From positions 1 to 29,231 of the forward strand of contig NZ_LSJI01000033.1 in the NCBI RefSeq assembly GCF_001557235.1: a stretch of DNA of 29,231 nt, in the 5' to 3' direction. Positions 16,199 to 23,117 of this stretch are shown piece by piece (the stretch's first letter is position 1; every line of letters begins with the position of its first letter). Source of the stretch: Phenylobacterium sp. CCH9-H3. GTDB lineage: Bacteria > Pseudomonadota > Alphaproteobacteria > Caulobacterales > Caulobacteraceae. A model generated the notes under the pieces. The model was given only the letters and a program-made list of their open reading frames with translations. It was not told where the DNA came from and did not search any database. Both the position numbers and the translations under genes were made by a program.

Positions 16199-16564
16199 AT
16201 GCTTTTCCTACTCAACGCGGTGGTCGTCAGGGTTCCCCTGAAGCTGGAGCTGCCCCGGGGCCTGGAGCCGCTCGTCTCGGCGCCCCCCGGGAGCGTCCTG
16301 ACCGCCGGGGTCGAGCTGTACGCCAAGCATCCGCGTTTGGAGTACGATCGGCTGGATATTGCCCGCTGGTACTGCTGCCTGCTTCAGCTTCGCTTCCCGG
16401 ACGCCGGCGCGGCGCGCTTCCAGGCCACGCCCCGAGGCTATGTGGGCGAGCTGGCCAATGTGGCCCTGCCCGATCTCGTCCAATTGCTGAGCCTGCAGGA
16501 CCGCGGCGTGTCGATCACGCCGCAGGTCGACGACATCTGGGCCCGCATCAGCCAGCCGGCGTGA
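16199..16564 (+). CDS. Hypothetical protein
   Basis: A 121-residue protein starting MLFLLNAVVVRVPLKLELP; GGGG lies about five bases before the ATG. A start at 16151 would add 16 residues of low-complexity sequence. I do not recognise the family. The N-terminus is hydrophobic but reads more like a beta strand than a signal peptide. The centre (YAKHPRLEYDRLDIARWYCCLLQLRFPDAGAARF, in pieces) is mixed alpha/beta, and the end is acidic. It follows the exporter by 111 bases and is convergent with phoD, whose stop lies 7 bases away. Confidence 0.6.
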   Translation: MLFLLNAVVVRVPLKLELPRGLEPLVSAPPGSVLTAGVELYAKHPRLEYDRLDIARWYCCLLQLRFPDAGAARFQATPRGYVGELANVALPDLVQLLSLQDRGVSITPQVDDIWARISQPA

Positions 16565-16571
16565 CGCGCCG

Positions 16572-18233
16572 CTAGACCGCCTTCAGCGCCGACACGCCCG
16601 TGCCGTCCGGCGCGGCGACGAAGGCCTTCACCACCTTGGTCGTGAAATCCTTGGCCACGATGGTGGAGACGGCCACCATCTCGCCCTTCGCCTGGTCGCG
16701 GGTCAGGGTGAGCAGGACGAAGCCCTTCGACACCTGGTCGTTGAACACGACCTCGGGATTGGCGTCGGCGATGAGGTCGCCGGCGTTGATGCCCGGGCTG
16801 ATTTCGCCCGCCCCGGGGCTGGTGATCCCGGTCGTGCCGAACTCGCAGGCCACGCGCTTGCCGGCCGCATCGTGCAGTTCGTTGGCCCAGAACGAGTGGC
16901 TGTCACCGCTGAGCACGATCGGCCGCGCCCTGGCCGCCTTGAACCGGTCGTACAGCCGCTCGCGGTCGGCGGGATAACCGTCCCACATGTCCAGGCCGAC
17001 CGGGAGGCCCAGGCCCGCGGCGGCCTCGTAGCGGGCGACGCGGCGCTTCGACTCCTCGGGGATCGCGGCGTACTGCGCGGGGGTCAGCTGCTTGCTGGGG
17101 ACCGCAGGCATGACGCGGGCCATCACCACCTCGTTGCCGATCACCTGCCAGGCGTGGCCGGCCTGCACCGAGCGGGTGAGCTCGGCACCGATCCAGGCTT
17201 CCTGCTTCGGGCCCATCATCCGGCGCCGGGGGTCGGCCAGCTTGGCCTTCAGCTTGGTCAGGTCGCGCTTGCCGTCGACTTCCGGCGCGTCGGCGTCGAG
17301 GCTGACCTGCTGGTCGCGGGCCGTCAGCCGGGTCTCGATCATGATCAGGCTGGCCAGGTCGCCGAAGTGGAAGCTGCGCATGGCCGCGTCGGCCAGGGCG
17401 CCGCCCGATGCCGGCTCGCGGATCGGCATCCATTCGAAATAGGCCTTCAGCGCCGCGGCCTTGCGCGCCGTCCAGTCACCCTCGGCGCCGGGCGTGTGGT
17501 TCTGGGCGCCATGCAGGAAGCTGTCGTTCGCCGTCTCGTGATCGTCCCACACCACCACCCAGGGCGCCTTGGCGTGGGCGGCCTGCAGGCCGGGGTCCGA
17601 CTTGTACTGCGCGTGGCGGCGCCGGTAGTCATCGAGGCTGACGATCTCGCGCGGGGGGTCGTGCGGGCGCTCGCCCGCCACGGCCGAGTCCATCCCGTAG
17701 CTGCCCGGCCCGCCGTACTCGTAGATGTAGTCGCCCAGGTGCAGCACGGCGTCGACGCGCGGCAGGTCGGCGATCGCCTGATAGGCGTTGAAATAGCCGT
17801 TCGGGTAGAGCGAGCAGGACGCCACCGCCAGCACCACATCGTCGACTTTGCCTGCCGGCAGGGTGCGCGTGCGGCCCATGGGCGACTTCACGCCCAGCAC
17901 CTCGAACTCGAAGGTGTAGGCGCGGCCCGCGTCCAGGCCGGTCGCGTCTATCTTGATCGTGTAGTCGCGTGCGGGGCCGGTCACGCCCTGACCGCTCTTG
18001 GCGCCGCCAGCGCGGCGGTCGACGGGGTTCAGGGTCCAGGTGAAGGGGACGTCCGCGCCGGGCTTGGACGGCGTCACCCGCGTCCACAGCACCACACGGT
18101 CCTGGGTCGGATCGCCCGACGCCACGCCGTGGTCGAACGCCACGGTGAACGCCATGGCGGAGCCTTGCGCCGCCGCAGGCGTTGCCGCTCCGAGGCCAAG
18201 CAGGGCCAGGGCCTTGCGCCGGTCGATCTTCAT
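16572..18233 (-). CDS. phoD: PhoD-type alkaline phosphatase/phosphodiesterase, Tat-exported
   Basis: A 553-residue PhoD-family enzyme that releases phosphate from phosphomono- and diesters in the periplasm. The start at 18233 gives a twin-arginine signal, MKIDRRKALALLGLG, ending around AAAQG. An N-terminal beta domain has the family's FxxGVASGDPTQDRVVLWTR. The metal-site motifs follow: VASCSLYPNGYFNAY, HLGDYIYEYG, WDDHETAND, and LSGDSHSFWANEL. The C-terminal EFGTTGITSPG is also typical. It is divergent from the ferritin-like gene across 64 bp. I saw no convincing Pho box. Confidence 0.93.
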   Translation of the reverse strand: MKIDRRKALALLGLGAATPAAAQGSAMAFTVAFDHGVASGDPTQDRVVLWTRVTPSKPGADVPFTWTLNPVDRRAGGAKSGQGVTGPARDYTIKIDATGLDAGRAYTFEFEVLGVKSPMGRTRTLPAGKVDDVVLAVASCSLYPNGYFNAYQAIADLPRVDAVLHLGDYIYEYGGPGSYGMDSAVAGERPHDPPREIVSLDDYRRRHAQYKSDPGLQAAHAKAPWVVVWDDHETANDSFLHGAQNHTPGAEGDWTARKAAALKAYFEWMPIREPASGGALADAAMRSFHFGDLASLIMIETRLTARDQQVSLDADAPEVDGKRDLTKLKAKLADPRRRMMGPKQEAWIGAELTRSVQAGHAWQVIGNEVVMARVMPAVPSKQLTPAQYAAIPEESKRRVARYEAAAGLGLPVGLDMWDGYPADRERLYDRFKAARARPIVLSGDSHSFWANELHDAAGKRVACEFGTTGITSPGAGEISPGINAGDLIADANPEVVFNDQVSKGFVLLTLTRDQAKGEMVAVSTIVAKDFTTKVVKAFVAAPDGTGVSALKAV

Positions 18234-18297
18234 GGTCGTTGCTCCCCGCTTCCCGGCCCCGATATGACTGAGCCATACCACAGGAGCATGACAACCG

Positions 18298-18615
18298 ATG
18301 TCCAGCGAAGTCCTCCACGTCGCCCGCGAGAAGCTGAGCCGCAAGACCATCGAGATGCACTATGCGATCACCTCGCTGATGGAGGAGTTCGAGGCCGTCG
18401 ACTGGTATCGCCAGCGCGCCGACGACACCGAGGATCCGGAGCTGAAGGCCATCCTGCTGCACAACGCCCGCGAGGAGCTGGAGCACGCGGCCATGGTCCT
18501 GGAATGGATGCGCCGCAACGACGCCGAGGTGGGCGAGCAGCTCAAGGAATACCTGTTCAAGGAAGGTTCGATCACCCGGCACGAGGAAGGCGCCAGCGAG
18601 AAGCATGGCCTCTGA
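18298..18615 (+). CDS. Encapsulated-ferritin-like protein (EncFtn family)
   Basis: A 105-residue protein clearly related to the short two-helix ferritin of encapsulin nanocompartments. ITSLMEEFEAVDWYRQR (24-40) and ELKAILLHNAREELEHAAM (48-66) match Rhodospirillum rubrum EncFtn. Its ferroxidase residues E32, E34, E62 and H65 correspond to E30, E32, E60 and H63, and W36/Y37 are kept. AGGAG lies 11 bases before the ATG. EncFtn oxidises Fe(II) at a decamer interface and feeds it to an encapsulin shell. Here no encapsulin gene is in the window. The C-terminus (EEGASEKHGL) lacks a recognisable LTVGSLR-type targeting peptide. It overlaps the rluD-type gene by 11 nt. Confidence 0.9.
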   Translation: MSSEVLHVAREKLSRKTIEMHYAITSLMEEFEAVDWYRQRADDTEDPELKAILLHNAREELEHAAMVLEWMRRNDAEVGEQLKEYLFKEGSITRHEEGASEKHGL

Positions 18616-19606
18616 GCCCGACGACCCGGACCTGGAGGGCGAAGCCGACGAAGCGGGCGACGTCCGCCTCGTGAAGCTGGAGGCGGGCGGGCGCGTGGAC
18701 AAGGCGCTGGCCGCCGCCCTGCCGGAGTTCAGCCGCGCCCGGCTGCAGGCGCTGATCGCCGGGGGCCGCGTCAGCCGCGACGGCCTCGCCGTGACCGATG
18801 GCTCCGCCAAGGCCCAGGCTGGCGACTACCGGCTGGAGATCCCGCCGCCGGTGGCCGCCGAGCCACAGCCCGAGGACATCCCGCTCCGGGTGCTGTTCGA
18901 GGACGCGCACCTCATCGTAGTCGACAAGCCCCCGGGCATGGCGATGCACCCGGCCCCCGGCAGCGAGACCGGCACCCTGGTCAACGCGCTGCTCCACCAC
19001 TGCGGCGCCAGCTTGTCGGGCATCGGCGGGGTGGCCCGGCCGGGCATCGTCCACCGGATCGACAAGGAGACCTCGGGCGTCGTGGTGGCCGCCAAGACCG
19101 ACGCGGCGCACCAGGGTCTCTCCGCCCTGTTCGCCGCGCACGACATCGACCGCATGTACGTGGCCCTGACCCGCGGCGCGCCCTCGCCGATCAAGGGGAC
19201 CATCGAAGGCGCCATCGCCCGCTCCGCCGCCGACCGCAAGAAGATGGCGCTGGTGAAGACCGGCGGCCGCCACGCCATCACCCACTACACCGTCGCCCGG
19301 GTGTTCGGCCCGCCGGAAAAGCCGCTGGCCGCGCGCGTGGCGTGCCGCCTGGAGACGGGCCGGACCCACCAGATCCGCGTCCACCTGGCCAGCAAGGGGG
19401 CCCCCTGCCTCGGCGATCCCGTGTACGGCTCCGGCAGCCCGTCGCAGCCCGTGAAGGAGGCCATCGCCGCGGCGGGCCTGAAGCGCCAGGCGCTGCACGC
19501 GGCCGTCCTGGGCTTCGTGCATCCGATCACGGGCGAGACCGTGCGCTTCGAAAGCCCCCTGCCCGCCGACATGGCGCGGCTGGAGGACTTGCTGGCCCGG
19601 TTGTGA
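18605..19606 (+). CDS. rluD: RluD-type 23S rRNA pseudouridine synthase
   Basis: A 333-residue RluA-family enzyme that makes pseudouridines in helix 69 of 23S rRNA if it is RluD proper. An S4 RNA-binding domain (~25-85, RVDKALAAALPEFSRARLQALI) precedes the catalytic domain. VDKPPGMAMHPAP is at 106-118, and catalytic D153 lies in HRIDKETSG. The TGRTHQIRVHLA and DPVYG motifs follow. The S4 domain and length favour RluD over RluA/RluC. Its start lies 11 nt inside the ferritin-like gene, so translation is probably coupled. It is convergent with the VOC gene 18 bases on. Confidence 0.93.
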   Translation: MASEPDDPDLEGEADEAGDVRLVKLEAGGRVDKALAAALPEFSRARLQALIAGGRVSRDGLAVTDGSAKAQAGDYRLEIPPPVAAEPQPEDIPLRVLFEDAHLIVVDKPPGMAMHPAPGSETGTLVNALLHHCGASLSGIGGVARPGIVHRIDKETSGVVVAAKTDAAHQGLSALFAAHDIDRMYVALTRGAPSPIKGTIEGAIARSAADRKKMALVKTGGRHAITHYTVARVFGPPEKPLAARVACRLETGRTHQIRVHLASKGAPCLGDPVYGSGSPSQPVKEAIAAAGLKRQALHAAVLGFVHPITGETVRFESPLPADMARLEDLLARL

Positions 19607-19624
19607 TCGGGCGGTGGCTTCAGC

Positions 19625-20101
19625 CTATCCCCTCGCCGCCGCCTCCAGCTGGGCGATGTCCATCTTGACCATCTGCATCATCGCCGCCGCCACGCGGTTC
19701 GCGGAGTCGCGGTCGGGGCTGGCCATCAGCTTCGCGAGCTGCTTCGGCACCACTTGCCACGACAGGCCGAAGCGGTCCTTCAGCCAGCCGCACTGGCTCT
19801 CCACGCCGCCGTCGGCGAGCAGGGCGTTCCAGTAGCGGTCGAGCTCGGCCTGGGTGTCCACCTCGATCTGGAAGGAGATCGCCTCGCTGAAGGTGAACTG
19901 CGGGCCGCCGTTGAGGCCGGTGAAGGGCTTGCCGTCCAGTTCGAACGCCACGACCAGCACCTCGCCGGCGCGGTCGCCCGGCAGGTTCTCGGGATAGCGG
20001 GAGACGTCGGTGATCTTCGAGTTCGGGAACACGCCGCAATAGAATTTGGCGGCGGCCTCCGCGTCGCGGTCGAACCATAGGCAGGGCGTGAGGTTCGGCA
20101 T
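19625..20101 (-). CDS. VOC-superfamily protein (PhnB/3-dmu-9_3-mt type)
   Basis: A 158-residue protein starting MPNLTPCLWFDRDAEAAAKFY. This start has GGAAAGGA about nine bases before it; a start six codons upstream includes that signal. It matches the PF06983-type vicinal oxygen chelate fold: FYCGVFPNSKITDVSRYPE, then FELDGKPFTGLNGGPQFTFSEAISF, then the CGWLKDRFGLSWQVVP signature (all in pieces). These proteins are usually annotated as PhnB-like or methyltransferase-like, but their reaction is generally unknown. It is a single gene, convergent with rluD. Confidence 0.88.
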   Translation of the reverse strand: MPNLTPCLWFDRDAEAAAKFYCGVFPNSKITDVSRYPENLPGDRAGEVLVVAFELDGKPFTGLNGGPQFTFSEAISFQIEVDTQAELDRYWNALLADGGVESQCGWLKDRFGLSWQVVPKQLAKLMASPDRDSANRVAAAMMQMVKMDIAQLEAAARG

Positions 20102-20217
20102 GGGAACAATCCTTTCCATATGCAGGTTTCCTGACCCAAGGACGCGCCGGAAAGCCGGATTCCGACAGGGTCCGCCAAACTTTCGTATGCAGCTCCGCTA
20201 TCGAACGCATGAGAAAC

Positions 20218-20257
20218 GGCGCCTTGTTGGCGCCATGCTCGGGGCGTAGAAAGCCCC
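20218..20257. repeat. Two short hairpins in the rpoH upstream region
   Basis: GGCGCC-TTGTT-GGCGCC at 20218-20234 and GGGGC-GTAGAAA-GCCCC at 20241-20257 lie in the 303-bp gap before rpoH. Neither is followed by a T-run. They could be leader structure of a long rpoH 5' UTR or, in part, terminators. The rest of 20102-20404 has no gene; a clear sigma-32 or sigma-70 promoter was not found by eye. Confidence 0.3.
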
Positions 20258-20404
20258 ACTAGAGAAGTCGGACATTCGAGCCGCCCTCCCAGCGATCTTC
20301 CGCAAGCGCCACCGCATACCTATCTAGGGGACAAGGGGGCGACGAAGGTCGAAGCGCGGAGCCGCGCGGCAGCTCGAAGTCCCGGAGAGTAAAGGGGATT
20401 TTTC

Positions 20405-21292
20405 ATGGCCGTGAACGCGCTCGCCGTGATGTCGCCGGAAGGCGGCCTCAGCCGGTACCTCAGTGAAATTCGCAAGTTCCCCATGCTGCCCAAGGACGAG
20501 GAGTTCATGCTGGCCAAGCGCTGGCAGGAGCACCAGGACGCCGAGGCGGCCCACAAGATGGTCACCAGCCACCTGCGTCTCGTGGCGAAGATCGCCATGG
20601 GCTATCGCGGCTACGGCCTGCCGATCGGCGAGGTGATCTCCGAGGGCAACGTGGGCCTGATGCAGGCGGTGAAGAAGTTCGACCCGGACAAGGGTTTCCG
20701 CCTGGCGACCTACGCCATGTGGTGGATCCGCGCCTCGATCCAGGAATACATCCTGCGGTCCTGGTCGCTGGTGAAGATGGGCACGACCGCCGCGCAGAAG
20801 AAGCTGTTCTTCAACCTGCGCAAGGCCAAGTCCGAGATCGAGGCTCTGCAGGAGGGCGACCTTCGCCCCGACCAGGTCAGCCAGATCGCCACCAAGCTGG
20901 GCGTGCTGGACGAGGAAGTCGTCTCGATGAACCGGCGGCTGGCGGGCGGCGACGCCTCGCTGAACTCGCCGATGCGCGCCGACAGCGAGAGCGAATGGCA
21001 GGACTGGCTGGTCGACACCGACACGCCCTCCCAGGAATCGGTCGTGGCCGACACCCAGGAGATGAACGTCCGCATGAGCCTGCTCGAGGCGGCGATGACG
21101 GAGCTCTCGGACCGCGAGCGCCACATCCTCACCGAACGCCGGCTGAAGGACGAGCCAACGACCCTGGAGGAGCTCGCCTCGGAGTACGGCGTCAGCCGCG
21201 AGCGGGTGCGCCAGATCGAGGTCCGAGCCTTCGAGAAGCTGCAGAAGTCCATGCGGGCGGCGGCGATGGAAAAGAACCTGGTCGACGCCTGA
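20405..21292 (+). CDS. rpoH: Heat-shock sigma factor RpoH (sigma-32)
   Basis: A 295-residue sigma-70 family factor of group 3 that directs RNA polymerase to heat-shock promoters. It lacks region 1.1. Region 2 is typical (LRLVAKIAMGYRGYG; EGNVGLMQAVKKFDPDKGFRLATYAMWWIRASIQEYIL, in pieces). The RpoH box QKKLFFNLRK, which sets sigma-32 apart from sigma-70, is present at ~137-146. Region 4 has ERHILTERRL and the helix-turn-helix TLEELASEYGVSRERVRQIE. AAGGGGA lies about eight bases before the ATG. Several alphaproteobacteria have two RpoH; this sequence alone does not tell which. A strong terminator follows at 21319. Confidence 0.97.
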   Translation: MAVNALAVMSPEGGLSRYLSEIRKFPMLPKDEEFMLAKRWQEHQDAEAAHKMVTSHLRLVAKIAMGYRGYGLPIGEVISEGNVGLMQAVKKFDPDKGFRLATYAMWWIRASIQEYILRSWSLVKMGTTAAQKKLFFNLRKAKSEIEALQEGDLRPDQVSQIATKLGVLDEEVVSMNRRLAGGDASLNSPMRADSESEWQDWLVDTDTPSQESVVADTQEMNVRMSLLEAAMTELSDRERHILTERRLKDEPTTLEELASEYGVSRERVRQIEVRAFEKLQKSMRAAAMEKNLVDA

Positions 21293-21318
21293 GGCGCCTG
21301 ACCTTTCTCTGAAGATGC

Positions 21319-21347
21319 GGCGGCCGGGGCGACCCGGCCGCCTTTTT
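21319..21347 (+). terminator. Rho-independent terminator of rpoH
   Basis: A 10-bp perfect GC-rich stem (GGCGGCCGGG with CCCGGCCGCC) closes a GCGA tetraloop and is followed by TTTTTCTT, 27 bases after the rpoH stop. This is the strongest intrinsic terminator in the window. Confidence 0.92.
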
Positions 21348-21364
21348 CTTGCGTGGACCTGTCT

Positions 21365-21378
21365 TGACACCGGTGTCA
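21365..21378. promoter_or_regulatory. Perfect LacI-type operator upstream of the GH43 gene
   Basis: TGACACCGGTGTCA is an exact 14-bp palindrome with the central CG and GACACCGGTGTC core typical of LacI-family operators in proteobacterial sugar-use genes. A TTGACA (21364-21369) overlaps it and may be a -35 element, so a bound repressor would block the polymerase. It lies between the rpoH terminator and the GH43 start. No LacI gene is in the window. Confidence 0.65.
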
Positions 21379-21388
21379 GAGCCGGAAA

Positions 21389-21402
21389 TGGTAGCGGTAG
21401 CA
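21389..21402. promoter_or_regulatory. Second, imperfect operator-like site
   Basis: TGGTAGCGGTAGCA lies 10 bp after the perfect palindrome. Its left half resembles the TGTTAGCGCTACCA-type boxes described for Caulobacter xylose genes, but the right half breaks the symmetry. It could be a weak second repressor site. Confidence 0.3.
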
Positions 21403-21545
21403 GGGGCCGAAGAGCCCTTCCGGGGGGGAGCACCGGGCGCGGGCGCGACATGCGGCTCCGACCCGCCCGACACGCACCGCGGAAGGCTACACGCCCAGCG
21501 ATGACGTCCGCCGCGCGCCGGCCCTTTGAGACAGGTTCTGAAACC

Positions 21546-23111
21546 ATGCAGGTCCCTACCCGCCGTTGGACCCTCGGCGCCATGGCCGCGGCGGCGGCAA
21601 CGCCAGCGCTCTCCGCCCCGCTATCCTGGAAGCCCGGCGTCGAGGGCCAGCGTCAGGCGGACCTGGGCGACGGGACGTTCCTCAATCCTATCGTCGCCGG
21701 CGACCGGCCGGACCCGACCATCCTGAAGGACGGGGCCGACTACTACATGACCTTCTCGTCATTCGAGGCCTATCCCGGCGTGGTGATCTGGCACTCCCGA
21801 GACCTGGTGAACTGGACACCGATCACGGCGGCGCTGAAGACCCCCATCGGCTCGGTCTGGGCTTGCGAGCTGATCAAGCACAAGGGCCGCTACTACATCT
21901 ACATCCCGGCCCGTTATCCGGACCGCCGCTCCACCTATGTGATCTGGGCCGACGACATCCGCGGCCCGTGGAGCGAGCCGGTCGATCTCAACCTGCCCGA
22001 CCACATCGACCCCGGGCACGCCGTGGGCGAGGATGGGAAGCGCTATCTCTTCCTGTCAGGCGGCGACCGGGTCCGGCTCACCGACGACGGGATGGCCACC
22101 GATGGGCCGGTGGAGCATGTCTACGACCCTTGGCGCTATCCGGTGGAGTGGGACGTGGAGGGCTTTGCGCCCGAAGGGCCCAAGATCACGCGGCGGGGCG
22201 ACTGGTTCTACCTGATCACCGCCGTGGGCGGCACGGCGGGACCGCCCACCGGCCACATGGTCATCGCCGCGCGCTCGAAGTCGATCCATGGGCCGTGGGA
22301 GCACTGCCCTCACAACCCGATCGTGCGCACCACCTCGAAGGACGAAAAGTGGTGGTCGCGCGGCCACGCCACGCTGGTGGAGGGGCCGGCCGGCGACTGG
22401 TGGATGGTCTACCACGGCTACGAGAACGGCTACTGGACCCTGGGCCGGCAGTGCCTGCTGGACCCGATCACCTGGACGTCCGACGGCTGGTTCAAGGCCA
22501 ATGGCGGCGACCTTTCCAAGCCGCTCCGCAAGCCCCGGGGCGGCCAGGCCGGCCCCAACGGCCTGGCGCTCTCCGAGGACTTCTCGACCTCGAAGCTGGG
22601 CGTCCAGTGGGCCTTCGCCGATCCCGCGCCGGGCGAGCTGGACCGCGTCCGCTATGACCGCGGCCTGGTGCTCAAGGCCCGCGGCGCCGCGCCCAAAGAC
22701 TCGCCGCCGCTCACCTTCGTGGCCGGCGACCAAGCCTACGAAATCGAGGTTGATGTGGAGATCCCGGCGGACGGCGCGGCGGGGATCCTGCTGTTCTACG
22801 ACAAGCAGCTCTATTGCGGCCTGTCGTTCGACGCCCGCACCTTCATCACCCACCAGTACGGCCTGGAACGCGGCCGGCCGACCAACCCGAACGGACGGCG
22901 GATGCGGATTCGGATGCGCAACGACCGCCACATCGTCACGTTCCACACCAGTCCGGACGGCCGGACCTGGACCAAGTTCGACCGCCAGATGGAGGTCTCC
23001 GGCTACCACCACAACGTCCGCGGCGGCTTCATGGCCCTTCGTCCCGGCCTGTTCGCGGCCGGGCGCGGCGAGGCGCGATTCAGCAACCTCACCTACCGCG
23101 CCTTGCCCTGA
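21546..23111 (+). CDS. GH43-family glycosidase, exported
   Basis: A 521-residue glycoside hydrolase of family 43 (beta-xylosidase/alpha-arabinofuranosidase type) for plant cell-wall sugars. The start at 21546 gives an export signal with a possible twin Arg, MQVPTRRWTLGAMAAAAATPALSAP; starts upstream (21450, 21501) would only add tail. A five-bladed propeller spans ~45-325. The general base is D56 in RPDPTIL, the modulator Asp D155 in DHIDPG, and the acid E210 in APEGPKI. GHATLVEGPAGDWWMVYHGYE (in parts, 273-293) is typical. The C-terminal ~340-521 is a beta-sandwich (DUF1349/concanavalin-like) often found on these enzymes. It is preceded by a LacI-type operator, so induction by a sugar is likely. 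It is convergent with the DUF885 gene 6 bases away. Confidence 0.93.
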   Translation: MQVPTRRWTLGAMAAAAATPALSAPLSWKPGVEGQRQADLGDGTFLNPIVAGDRPDPTILKDGADYYMTFSSFEAYPGVVIWHSRDLVNWTPITAALKTPIGSVWACELIKHKGRYYIYIPARYPDRRSTYVIWADDIRGPWSEPVDLNLPDHIDPGHAVGEDGKRYLFLSGGDRVRLTDDGMATDGPVEHVYDPWRYPVEWDVEGFAPEGPKITRRGDWFYLITAVGGTAGPPTGHMVIAARSKSIHGPWEHCPHNPIVRTTSKDEKWWSRGHATLVEGPAGDWWMVYHGYENGYWTLGRQCLLDPITWTSDGWFKANGGDLSKPLRKPRGGQAGPNGLALSEDFSTSKLGVQWAFADPAPGELDRVRYDRGLVLKARGAAPKDSPPLTFVAGDQAYEIEVDVEIPADGAAGILLFYDKQLYCGLSFDARTFITHQYGLERGRPTNPNGRRMRIRMRNDRHIVTFHTSPDGRTWTKFDRQMEVSGYHHNVRGGFMALRPGLFAAGRGEARFSNLTYRALP

Positions 23112-23117
23112 GCCGCG

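Noticed and set aside
16872..18674. 600-codon plus-strand frame opposite phoD
   Set aside because: It is a shadow of the Tat-exported PhoD gene and runs out of frame through the ferritin-like gene.
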